From assembly GCA_050945815.1 (NCBI GenBank), contig JBMNTQ010000067.1:1-9867 (forward strand): a stretch of DNA of 9,867 nucleotides, in the 5' to 3' direction. This document shows, piece after piece, positions 1-6,024 of this stretch. The position numbers and the translations under genes were made by a program. This DNA comes from JBMNTQ01 sp050945815 (GTDB lineage: Bacteria; Bacillota; Clostridia; Christensenellales; JBMNTQ01). The notes under the pieces are model-generated. The model ran no database searches and had not been told where the DNA came from. It saw only the letters and a program-made list of their open reading frames with translations. Position 1 is the stretch's first letter, and each line of letters begins with the position of its first letter.

Positions 1-9
1 ATAGTCATA

Positions 10-28
10 CCTTGATCGATTGTCAAGG
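10..28. repeat. Inverted repeat upstream of the LacI-family gene
   Basis: CCTTGA and TCAAGG form 6-bp arms around a 7-base centre, about 260 bases before the regulator gene. It could be an operator, but it does not have the usual LacI-family layout with a central CG, and it may belong to a gene left of the window. Function is not shown. Confidence 0.3.
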
Positions 29-33
29 CATAT

Positions 34-62
34 TTATGAAAATAACCTAGCTGTTTTCATAA
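34..62. repeat. 9-bp-arm inverted repeat upstream of the LacI-family gene
   Basis: TTATGAAAA and TTTTCATAA are perfect 9-bp arms separated by 11 bases. No U-tract follows on either strand, so it does not look like a terminator. A protein-binding site for an upstream promoter or for the neighbouring regulator is possible. This is inference from symmetry alone. Confidence 0.35.
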
Positions 63-218
63 CATTCTTGTACTGTATCAAAACTAATTCATTAGAAATG
101 TAATTTTCTGAAAATATTAATTTCCAGTACTTATTTCTTCAAAGAATAAATTGTTTAACATATTTTATCACATTTTTTTCAATTAATTTTACATTTTCTT
201 TCATTATTGTTGTTAACC

Positions 219-227
219 TGCTATAAT
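219..227 (+). promoter_or_regulatory. Extended -10 promoter of the LacI-family gene
   Basis: TGCTATAAT is a consensus extended -10 element; the hexamer TATAAT lies at 222-227. The -35 region is weak (TTTCAT at 17-base spacing), as is usual for extended -10 promoters. The predicted start is near 234. A 13-base palindrome, TCAAATGATTTGA at 233-245, sits on that predicted start and could be an autoregulatory site, which is inference. Confidence 0.6.
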
Positions 228-288
228 GAAGTTCAAATGATTTGAGTTTTGTGCAATATGACGAAAACCAGATAGGATGATAGTAAGT

Positions 289-1305
289 ATGGTAAATAAG
301 TCAAGTCGGAATTCGCTGGGCATGAAGGAAATTGCAAAACTGTCCGGCGTTTCTATCGCAACCGTATCTAGGGTGTTGAACAACCCCAATCTTACGGCAG
401 ATTCTACCCGAAAAAGAGTAATGAAGGTTATTAGGGAACACAACTACACCTCCCCTCATACCAAAAAAGCTGCATCCAACGGGATTACGAGATCCGTCGC
501 TATCTTTTTGTTGGATATGCATAACCCCTATTATGTCGACTTAATAGACAGGCTAAACCTTCTGGCATTTGAGAATGATTATGCTCTGATTATCTGTAAT
601 GCGAAAAACAGCTATGAACTGGAAGCGAAATACTACGAGTATTGCAAGAGCATCAATGTTTCCGCTATTATCTTTACAGCCGGAACAGCCCGCAAAAGCC
701 TTGGGTCTGATTTTGACGGCTTCGAGCCGCCCATCATCCTATTAGACCGGGATGGCTTTGAGGATCAAGCTTGCCACAGCATCACGTCTAACAACAAACG
801 GGGCTCCTCTTTGCTGGTCGACTACCTTAACAAGCTGGGCCATCAAAGAATTGGCTACATAGCCGGGCCCAACAATATGCTGCCGGCCAGAGAACGGCTG
901 GAAAGCTTCCTCTCTTCAATGGAATCCCTAGACTTGCCGGTTCCCCAGCACTATATCAAACAAGGCCACTTTACCGTCAGAGGAGGTACAAGCTGCTTCG
1001 ACCACTTCTACTCCATGGCCGATGCCCCCACCGCCATCATAGCCGCCAACGACTTGAGCGCCCGGGGCTTCATCATGCGCGCCAACTCCCTTGGCGTAAA
1101 AATCCCGGAAGAGTTCTCTATCTGCGGATTTGACGGTGTAGACAGTGATGCTTTCTATCCTGTGATTACTTCCATCAAGCAAGACACCAAAATCATTGCG
1201 GAAAAAATTTTCCGCATCATCTTAAACCCCGAAAATGAAGGGATGCCGTCTAAACAGTTGCTGGATGTCTCCATTAGCCAAGGGGTTACCTGTCATAAAA
1301 TCTAA
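289..1305 (+). CDS. LacI-family transcriptional regulator
   Basis: A 338-residue DNA-binding repressor of the LacI/GalR family, a normal family length. The helix-turn-helix lies near residues 13-32 and reads MKEIAKLSGVSIATVSRVLN, an almost canonical match. The rest is the periplasmic-binding-protein-like effector domain, with the typical AANDLSARGF segment near residue 252 and GFDGVDSDAFYP near 280. Family members bind an operator as dimers and release it, or bind it more tightly, on binding a small sugar or nucleotide. I prefer the ATG at 289, because the AGGA at 274-277 is correctly spaced for it; the in-frame ATG at 277 directly abuts that AGG and would add four residues. No transporter or catabolic gene sits beside it in the window, so its ligand cannot be guessed. 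It converges on the DUF454 gene. Confidence 0.93.
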   Translation: MVNKSSRNSLGMKEIAKLSGVSIATVSRVLNNPNLTADSTRKRVMKVIREHNYTSPHTKKAASNGITRSVAIFLLDMHNPYYVDLIDRLNLLAFENDYALIICNAKNSYELEAKYYEYCKSINVSAIIFTAGTARKSLGSDFDGFEPPIILLDRDGFEDQACHSITSNNKRGSSLLVDYLNKLGHQRIGYIAGPNNMLPARERLESFLSSMESLDLPVPQHYIKQGHFTVRGGTSCFDHFYSMADAPTAIIAANDLSARGFIMRANSLGVKIPEEFSICGFDGVDSDAFYPVITSIKQDTKIIAEKIFRIILNPENEGMPSKQLLDVSISQGVTCHKI

Positions 1306-1439
1306 ATAATAATAAGCCAAGCTATCTTATCGGGCCAACTCGTCCGCTGCACGATATTTTATCTATTACATGATCGATAGTGCCGTAAGGGCAGCTGCCT
1401 TTGTGATAGAGCTGTTCTCCGATCGAAACTTCCTTGTAT

Positions 1440-1465
1440 TTGGCTGCCTAGCCAGCTTTTTCTCA
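1440..1465 (+). terminator. Weak possible terminator between convergent genes
   Basis: TGGCT and AGCCA form a 5-bp stem with a GCCT loop, followed by GCTTTTTCTC on the + strand. It lies about 140 bases after the LacI-family stop and touches the end of the convergent DUF454 gene. The stem is short, so the call is tentative. The rest of the 1306-1439 gap holds no gene I can support. Confidence 0.3.
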
Positions 1466-1870
1466 ATCATTCTTCTCGATCGCCTCTTGCACTCGTACAG
1501 AAGGTTCTTTTTTGGTCTTGACAATAAAGACGAAATAAATAATATGAAACAGCCATACAAAGGCCAGAATAATTCTCCCGACCGGAATCTTGGACAGGAG
1601 CATAAATCCGATGCCCATCAGAATTGTAATCATGATTATAACGCGGATTTTTGCTTTCCATAGCAGGCCTTGGCCTTTAAGATAAGATTCTAAATTACAC
1701 CGATAAAGCTTGGTTGATAAAAACCAGTCGTTGAGTTTTTGAGAACTCCTTGCAAAGCAGACAGCTGCAAGCAGTAAAAATGGAAACGCAGGCATCAGCG
1801 GCAACACAGCTCCCACTGCGCCCAACCCCAACCCAATACAGCCGACAATTACCAAAATTACTTTCTTCAT
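1463..1870 (-). CDS. DUF454 (YbaN-like) inner-membrane protein
   Basis: A 135-residue membrane protein of the DUF454/YbaN family, whose biochemical role is unknown. The first 40 residues form one or two hydrophobic segments rich in Gly and Ala, with the family-typical PLMPAFPFLLLAA stretch and FARSS after it. Two more hydrophobic segments follow near residues 75-92 and 98-116, and the tail is charged. The start ATG at 1870 is preceded by GAGGAA at about 10 bases. It begins 6 bases after the stop of the ygbA-like gene, so the two form an operon. The family assignment is from remembered motifs; function is not inferable beyond the pairing with YgbA. Confidence 0.85.
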   Translation of the reverse strand: MKKVILVIVGCIGLGLGAVGAVLPLMPAFPFLLLAAVCFARSSQKLNDWFLSTKLYRCNLESYLKGQGLLWKAKIRVIIMITILMGIGFMLLSKIPVGRIILAFVWLFHIIYFVFIVKTKKEPSVRVQEAIEKND

Positions 1871-1876
1871 GAAGGT

Positions 1877-2206
1877 TCACTTCCTCATATGCTCTTTTCT
1901 GCTCAGCATCAAGTGCTTAAGCGCTAAAATCGGGTGATAGAATAGCATACGCGGCCCTGAAAACCGCATGACCGAACGGATCTTTCTGCGCATCTCCGGC
2001 TGGTAGCAAGGCGCCGTACAGCTTGAACAAAAGGTTTTTGTCTGAGAAAAGGGGCACGTCTCGCTACGTTTCTGTGCGTAGCTTTCAAGCTCGATACACG
2101 CTTCGCAAAGCCCTCCCCCGCTTTTATGGTTCTTCTTACAATATAGAGCGATCATTTCCGATACGACCGTTTTTTCAAGTTCTTTTTTATGCTGCGTCCT
2201 TTTCAT
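1877..2206 (-). CDS. YgbA-like 'nitrous oxide-stimulated promoter' family protein
   Basis: A 109-residue cysteine-rich protein that matches the YgbA family. In Escherichia coli, ygbA belongs to the nitric-oxide-responsive NsrR regulon, but its activity is unclear. Seven cysteines cluster between about residues 22 and 68, including LCEAC and CSSCTAPC, which suggests a metal or iron-sulfur site (inference). The conserved C-terminal part reads MRRKIRSVMRFSGPRMLFYHP. I take the ATG at 2206, because GGGAG lies 9 bases upstream; an adjacent in-frame TTG at 2209 would add one residue. The DUF454 gene follows directly. A long palindrome lies about 150 bases upstream. Confidence 0.85.
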   Translation of the reverse strand: MKRTQHKKELEKTVVSEMIALYCKKNHKSGGGLCEACIELESYAQKRSETCPFSQTKTFCSSCTAPCYQPEMRRKIRSVMRFSGPRMLFYHPILALKHLMLSRKEHMRK

Positions 2207-2356
2207 CAATTAATTCTCCCACACTACCGTTTAAACCGCCTATCGCAATTTGCCTAGGTTGCATCGGCTGCTTGCAAGACCCAATCAACCATCTTCTCAT
2301 GCCGAATGCATGACACCTTCAAGTATTTCCCATAATTTCTGATCTGATGCTCTATT

Positions 2357-2394
2357 ACGCATAATTAGTTAGCGCACACTAACTAATTATGCGT
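2357..2394. promoter_or_regulatory. Perfect 16-bp-arm palindrome, putative operator
   Basis: ACGCATAATTAGTTAG at 2357-2372 and its exact complement at 2379-2394 flank CGCACA. No U-tract follows on either strand, so a terminator is unlikely. The core TTAG...CTAA symmetry resembles operators of TetR- or MarR-type dimers. It lies about 150 bases upstream of the ygbA-like start and just after the stop of the zinc-ribbon gene. The remaining bases of this 224-base gap hold no gene; a confident promoter hexamer pair was not found. Confidence 0.5.
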
Positions 2395-2430
2395 GCAAAT
2401 TGACACTTGAGAGACGATATCCATTCTATG

Positions 2431-2664
2431 TTAATAAGAGAGTATGATCTTATTACACGCAGCGCACTGATGGGCTGCAATTGAAGTTTTATGAACCCTT
2501 GTGAGATAAGGGCCATCAAGAACAATGCCTCCCTTTCTTTCAACACTTTTTATTGTGGGAAACATTCCATATTCCTGACCCTCCGGCATAAAAAGTAGCC
2601 CGCCTCCGCCCTCTGTCTTAATATATCCACAGATCATGTCTTTGCTACAATAAGGACACTTCAT
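2431..2664 (-). CDS. Small zinc-ribbon protein, DUF6487-like
   Basis: A 77-residue protein that opens with MKCPYCSKDM and closes with CAACNKIIL, giving two CxxC pairs that should bind one zinc ion. Between them lies GYIKTEGGGGLLFMPEG, a pattern I associate with the DUF6487 family of uncharacterised small proteins. It has no membrane segment. The ATG at 2664 is preceded by GAGGTGA about 9 bases upstream, and an extended -10 promoter lies just before that, so it is a single-gene unit. No function is known to me. Confidence 0.8.
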   Translation of the reverse strand: MKCPYCSKDMICGYIKTEGGGGLLFMPEGQEYGMFPTIKSVERKGGIVLDGPYLTRVHKTSIAAHQCAACNKIILSY

Positions 2665-2689
2665 TAAAGATGCTCACCTCGTCAAGCAT

Positions 2690-2698
2690 ATTATAGCA
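2690..2698 (-). promoter_or_regulatory. Extended -10 promoter of the zinc-ribbon gene
   Basis: Read on the minus strand, TGCTATAAT is a perfect extended -10. No good -35 is visible. The predicted start near 2683 gives a leader of about 19 bases holding the GAGGTGA ribosome binding site. Confidence 0.6.
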
Positions 2699-2848
2699 TA
2701 AAATTAAGGTCTAAAACTACTGCCGCAATCTCTCCAGCTGCGATTAAATCTGTTGTTTAACAGCGGCTTAGCTGTTTTACTTGCCGTCCCTTTTGCCAAG
2801 CTTCTTGATGCCGCATGTAAGAATATTTTATAAAAGTGGGTGTTGGAG

Positions 2849-2895
2849 ATAAACAAAAAGCCTGTAGTCACACTAACTACAGGCTTTTTGTTTAT
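2849..2895. terminator. Symmetrical (bidirectional) terminator hairpin
   Basis: Two perfect 20-base arms, 2849-2868 and 2876-2895, flank a 7-base loop. The GC core GCCTGTAGT is bordered by A-runs and T-runs, so a U-tract follows the stem on both strands. No adjacent coding gene explains it: on the left is the promoter of the divergent zinc-ribbon gene, on the right the non-coding stretch downstream of the tRNA. It may end minus-strand transcripts that pass the tRNA terminator. Confidence 0.8.
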
Positions 2896-3115
2896 GACCT
2901 ATCCTAACGAAAAAAACATCCAATAAAACGATGTGTACAATTGGTTTTATTCGGCTATCTTTCTTTAAAAGAAAGGTATGGCATACTGACAAAAATGACC
3001 CGCCCTCTTCACGGGCATAAAAATATTGCGCCCCATCAAAAGATCGTGCGCGGTATTGTGAGCGACGACTCGCCGCTGTAAAGCCTTGACGATTTAGATG
3101 ACAGCTGTTTCGGGT
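2896..3115. other. Gene-poor stretch with local secondary structure
   Basis: No protein gene is supported here. A minus-strand open frame (3130 to 2873) has no ATG, only a TTG with no ribosome binding site, and its stop falls in the loop of the terminator hairpin. Small inverted repeats are visible: CTTTCTTT/AAAGAAAG near 2960-2976, GCCC/GGGC near 3002-3016, and an imperfect GCGC-bounded hairpin near 3029-3052. It could be a dispersed repeat, a gene remnant or an RNA. The neighbouring 2700-2848 stretch shows no gene either. Confidence 0.35.
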
Positions 3116-3151
3116 AAAGAAAATTCGCAATCCACCGAAGCGGCTTGCGAA
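3116..3151 (-). terminator. Terminator of tRNA-Val
   Basis: On the minus strand a 12-position stem (TTCGCAAGCCGC with GTGGATTGCGAA, one mismatch and one G-U pair) closes a UUCG-type tetraloop and is followed by TTTTCTTT. It lies 22 bases after the tRNA 3' end. Confidence 0.8.
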
Positions 3152-3173
3152 TGTGGGTCCAGCGTCACGCTGG

Positions 3174-3249
3174 TGGTGGTCTGCACTGGACTCGAACCAG
3201 TGACCCCTGCGATGTGAACACAGTGCTCTACCAACTGAGCTAGCAGACC
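3174..3249 (-). tRNA. tRNA-Val (anticodon CAC), CCA encoded
   Basis: A full cloverleaf can be drawn on the minus strand. The acceptor arms GGTCTGC and GCAGACC pair perfectly. The D stem is GCTC/GAGC, and the anticodon stem CTGTG/CGCAG has one G-U pair. The loop TTCACAT gives anticodon CAC, which reads the valine codon GTG. The T stem ACTGG/CCAGT surrounds TTCGAGT. The discriminator base is A, followed by a genome-encoded CCA, for 76 bases in all. It stands alone with its own promoter and terminator. Confidence 0.97.
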
Positions 3250-3260
3250 ATCTGGTAAAT

Positions 3261-3289
3261 ATTTTACATCATTCAAACAAACTTTTCAA
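3261..3289 (-). promoter_or_regulatory. Sigma-70-type promoter of tRNA-Val
   Basis: Read on the minus strand, TTGAAA (3284-3289) and TAAAAT (3261-3266) are separated by exactly 17 bases. The predicted start near 3254 leaves about a 5-base 5' leader before the mature tRNA. Confidence 0.8.
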
Positions 3290-3357
3290 GATTAAATTTT
3301 ATTCCGTATCAGTATCCATCATTTCAGTCAAACTAATTCGAGGAGGTTTCATCAATC

Positions 3358-4065
3358 ATGGCAACAATCTTTTTTCGCACGATTCTGGTCTATATCGTTG
3401 TCCTAGTTATTATGCGCTTACTGGGAAAATCTCAATTGGGCCAGCTTCAGCCTTTCGAGCTTGTGGTAGCGCTGATTATAGCAGACCTTGCATCCGGCCC
3501 GATTTCAGGAACCGACACTCCCTTAATTTATGGCCTAATTCCCATCATCACGCTCTTTTTGCTGCAACGACTCTTTTCTCTGCTCAGCATCAAAAGTCAA
3601 CGCCTGAATTTTATTATGAATGGCAAACCCAGCATTCTTGTGGAAAATGGGCGTATCTGCTTTGAGGAATTCAAAAGCTTGAATTATACAATAGGTGATC
3701 TTTTAGAACAGCTTCGGCAAAAAGATGTGCAAAACATTGACGATGTCGTCTGCGCCATACTGGAGGTCAACGGCACACTCAGCGTGCTGCTGCGGAAAAA
3801 GTGTATGCCCCCTACTGCGGAGGATTTAAACCTTGAGCTGCCGGAAAGCGGAATCTTCCTGCCGATCATATCGGATGGTTTTGTCAATAAGAAGGCTTTG
3901 GCTTTTTTGAGGAAAGATGATGTATGGCTCCAGTCACAACTCAAAAAAGAAGATTGCTCCCACCCCGACGAAGTCTTGCTCTTTATGGTCAATGACAGCG
4001 GGGACAGCTATTTCCAAAAGAAATCCAGCTCCGGCCAAGCCAAGCGTCAAGGAGGCATGCTGTGA
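3358..4065 (+). CDS. DUF421/YetF-family membrane protein
   Basis: A 235-residue protein of the YetF/DUF421 family, common in spore-forming Bacillota; its activity is not established. Three hydrophobic segments fill the N-terminal third (about residues 4-21, 33-46 and 55-76). The family signature is clear in MRLLGKSQLGQLQPFELV and in the following ALIIADLASGPI. The remaining residues form the soluble domain, including the typical KPSILVENGRI stretch. AGGAGG lies 11 bases before the ATG. No clear + strand promoter was found in the 108 bases shared with the divergent tRNA promoter. The stop overlaps the start of the DUF4363 gene by four bases, so translation is likely coupled. Confidence 0.9.
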   Translation: MATIFFRTILVYIVVLVIMRLLGKSQLGQLQPFELVVALIIADLASGPISGTDTPLIYGLIPIITLFLLQRLFSLLSIKSQRLNFIMNGKPSILVENGRICFEEFKSLNYTIGDLLEQLRQKDVQNIDDVVCAILEVNGTLSVLLRKKCMPPTAEDLNLELPESGIFLPIISDGFVNKKALAFLRKDDVWLQSQLKKEDCSHPDEVLLFMVNDSGDSYFQKKSSSGQAKRQGGML

Positions 4066-4451
4066 GAAACAAAATCGAACTCATCATCGGAATCATCCTG
4101 CTGGGCTTATTAATCCTGCTGTTTGTGTGGTCCAATCAGCTGATGAACTCTACCACAGAGGAACTATCCGAGCTGGGAGTCCAGGCAGTCGAAGCAGCGA
4201 ATCGGGGAGATTGGGAGGAAACCTGCAAAATCATGGAGGCGTACAATCAAACTTGGCACGACAAGAAAAGCAAAATTGCCCTAATCATGGAACATTCCTA
4301 TATCCGTGCCATAGACGAAACCATAGAAAACGCGACAACATCCTGCTGGCTAAACGACTACAACCATTTTATCCGCAACATTGAAGGAGCCAAGCACAGC
4401 CTAAAACATGCAGTGGAGGTAGAAGCCCTTGACTGGTCTACCCTATTCTAA
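4062..4451 (+). CDS. DUF4363-family single-pass membrane protein
   Basis: A 129-residue protein with one strongly hydrophobic segment at about residues 7-23 (IELIIGIILLGLLILLFVW), followed by a polar, mostly helical part predicted to lie outside the membrane. The segment GDWEETCKIMEAYNQTWH and the overall plan fit DUF4363, often encoded right after DUF421 genes in Clostridia. The start is GTG, in a GTGA overlap with the upstream stop, with AAGGAGG six bases before it. Function is unknown; a joint role with the YetF-like protein is inferred from coupling. Confidence 0.85.
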   Translation: MRNKIELIIGIILLGLLILLFVWSNQLMNSTTEELSELGVQAVEAANRGDWEETCKIMEAYNQTWHDKKSKIALIMEHSYIRAIDETIENATTSCWLNDYNHFIRNIEGAKHSLKHAVEVEALDWSTLF

Positions 4452-4496
4452 TGGCTGCGGTAGAAATACCTTATTTCCCCATATTTTCCCATGTTT

Positions 4497-4514
4497 ATGT
4501 GATAAATATCACAT
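4497..4514 (+). promoter_or_regulatory. CRP/FNR-superfamily binding site before the cupin gene
   Basis: The palindrome ATGTGATAAATATCACAT contains TGTGA-N6-TCACA, the classical site for CRP-type dimers. Its centre (4505.5) lies 41.5 bases before the transcription start predicted from the -10 at 4535-4540, which is the position of class II activators. The regulator itself is not in the window. Confidence 0.7.
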
Positions 4515-4534
4515 CTGAGGATCTTTAGGTGTGA

Positions 4535-4540
4535 TATGAT
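4535..4540 (+). promoter_or_regulatory. -10 element of the cupin promoter
   Basis: TATGAT is a good -10 hexamer, while the -35 region (CATCTG at 17-base spacing) is poor. A strong -10 with a missing -35 and an activator palindrome at -41.5 is the pattern of an activator-dependent promoter. The predicted start is near 4547. Confidence 0.6.
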
Positions 4541-4593
4541 AGACCTACAGAAATGGAAAAGAACCATCAATCATGAAAGGCAGGGATAAAACC

Positions 4594-4929
4594 ATGAAAA
4601 AGAACCTGATCAAAAATATCGATTTCGAAACCGTCCTGAATATGGAGGGCCTGGTCACATACCAGACAGGCCAAGTCGTAAGCCGGACACTGGCGCAAAA
4701 CAGTGCCTTAAGCCTAACCCTTTTCGCTTTTGATGCAGGTGAGGAAATCAGCTCACACTCATCCTCCGGTGATGCGATGGTCTATGTGCTGGACGGTAGC
4801 ACAAGCGTTACGATCGGTGACGCCTAATACACCCTCTCCCGCGGAGAAACCATCGTTATGCCTGCTGGAATTCCCCATGCCCTGTCCGCCGATCAGCCCT
4901 TCAAAATGCTGCTGGTGGTCGTATTCTAA
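4594..4929 (+). pseudogene. Small cupin-domain gene interrupted by an in-frame TAA
   Basis: The frame encodes a 111-codon single-domain cupin, broken by one TAA at 4825-4827 (codon 78). The first 77 residues include cupin motif 1 (GEEISSHSSSGDAMVYVLDG). The following 33 codons continue the same frame without any shift and hold an intact motif 2, GETIVMPAGIPHAL, matching G-x5-P-x-G-x2-H, then end at a proper TAA. Motif 1 keeps only one of the usual two histidines, so metal binding is doubtful. AGGGA lies 7 bases before the ATG at 4594; an upstream ATG at 4573 is less well supported. The gene has its own promoter, activator site and terminator. It could be a recent nonsense mutation, a sequencing error, or a readthrough case. 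Confidence 0.8.
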
Positions 4930-4943
4930 GAGTTCCTTTCCCG

Positions 4944-4980
4944 AATCAGCCGAAGGTAATCATTTTCGGCTGATTTTTTA
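4944..4980 (+). terminator. Terminator after the cupin gene
   Basis: AATCAGCCGAA (4944-4954) and TTCGGCTGATT (4965-4975) form a perfect 11-bp stem with a 10-base loop, followed by a T-run. It begins 15 bases after the cupin's final stop. Confidence 0.88.
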
Positions 4981-4991
4981 TTTCCTGGATT

Positions 4992-5020
4992 TTGACTAAT
5001 CGAATCCAGCCCTATATAAT
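4992..5020 (+). promoter_or_regulatory. Promoter of the kinase-like/hpt operon
   Basis: TTGACT (4992-4997) and TATAAT (5015-5020) are separated by exactly 17 bases, a near-consensus sigma-70-type promoter. The predicted start is near 5027. Confidence 0.85.
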
Positions 5021-5076
5021 AAAAGAAATAGTCCTGTGCAGCGCCTGTGGCTGCGCATGGAAAGCGAGGGATTTTA

Positions 5077-6021
5077 TTGCCGATTCTCACGATCTCCCGG
5101 CAAATGGGCAGCCTAGGAGACGCAATTGCCGAGGCATTAGCACGCAAACTCGGCTGGCCGCTGATTGACCGAAGTTGCCTCATAGAGCGCTTTTTTGCCG
5201 ATATCACCAACGCCCATCAACAGCACATGTTGACAGAGAGCGCAAAATTCTACCTTACCCCCATGGAGAATACACCCTACAGCTATATTGACTATTTAAA
5301 AAATGCGCTGCTCACATCGGCCAATCAAGGAGAGCCCGCCCTGCTGATCGGTTTTGGCTCTCAGGTTATTTTCAGCGAATACCGCTCTGCCTTGCATGTA
5401 CGCATCACCGCGCCGCGAGACGTACGTCTGGCCCGGATAAGAAAGGAATTCCGCGTGTCTGTCGAGGAGGCATCGAACATTTTAAACACTTCAGACAAAA
5501 AGCATAAACGCTTTGTGCAAACGGTATTCAAAACCGACTTAACCGACCCAAACAACTACGACCTCACCCTAAACACCGCCCGTCTGACAGTGGATGAAGG
5601 GGTTGCCGCTATATTAGCCCTGCATAAAGAGTATGAGCTGACCCGCCGCATTGAAGAAGAAAGCCGCCAATTTGAAACCATCGACAATCAATCCCCACAA
5701 CAGATTTTCCAGAATGAATCCGAGGAGGATTTTGCTAAAATATTGGATATGTTTCAACTGGAATGGCGTTACGAGCCTAAAACCTTCCCCATCGAGTGGG
5801 ACGCCGAAGGCAACATCACGCTAGCGTTCAGCCCAGATTTCTATTTACCCAAATTCGATACCTACATTGAACTGACCACCATGAATCAAAAATATGTAAC
5901 GGAAAAAAACAGAAAAGCAAAAAAGGTGCGCGAGCTCTATCCCGGCACCAATATTCGAATTGTATATAAAAAAGATTTCCATTCCCTCATCCAGCGTTTC
6001 AATATGGATAAAGGAGAGTAG
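5077..6021 (+). CDS. Cytidylate-kinase-like protein with C-terminal PD-(D/E)XK-like domain
   Basis: A 314-residue two-domain protein. Residues 1 to about 190 resemble the cytidylate-kinase-like family (ITISRQMGSLGDAIAEALA, then LLIGFGSQVIF and LHVRITAPRDVRLARI). The nucleotide loop lacks the GK[ST] of true CMP kinases; I recall this as normal for the family. After a glutamate-rich linker, residues about 225-310 look like a restriction-endonuclease fold: PDFYLP (Asp254), then YIELTT (Glu265) and a basic helix NRKAKKVRELYP. The expected lysine of ExK is threonine (267). I choose TTG at 5077 because GAGGG sits 6 bases upstream; a GTG at 5047 has no ribosome binding site. It lies 3 bases before the hpt-like gene, so the two products likely act together on nucleotides (inference). 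No enzymatic activity is shown. Confidence 0.8.
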   Translation: MPILTISRQMGSLGDAIAEALARKLGWPLIDRSCLIERFFADITNAHQQHMLTESAKFYLTPMENTPYSYIDYLKNALLTSANQGEPALLIGFGSQVIFSEYRSALHVRITAPRDVRLARIRKEFRVSVEEASNILNTSDKKHKRFVQTVFKTDLTDPNNYDLTLNTARLTVDEGVAAILALHKEYELTRRIEEESRQFETIDNQSPQQIFQNESEEDFAKILDMFQLEWRYEPKTFPIEWDAEGNITLAFSPDFYLPKFDTYIELTTMNQKYVTEKNRKAKKVRELYPGTNIRIVYKKDFHSLIQRFNMDKGE

Positions 6022-6024
6022 ACT

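Noticed and set aside
2023..2313. + strand frame across the ygbA-like gene and its upstream gap
   Set aside because: It is antisense to the cysteine-rich gene and shows no family features.
2873..3130. Minus-strand 85-codon frame next to the tRNA
   Set aside because: No ATG, a TTG start inside the tRNA terminator with no ribosome binding site, and a stop within a terminator loop; kept only as an unexplained stretch.
3094..3276. Minus-strand open frame translating as LAQLVEHCVHIAGVTGSSPVQ
   Set aside because: It is the translation of the tRNA-Val gene, a well-known false protein.
3917..4384. + strand frame overlapping both the YetF-like and DUF4363 genes
   Set aside because: It overlaps two recognisable genes in another frame and its translation is low-complexity and unlike any family I know.
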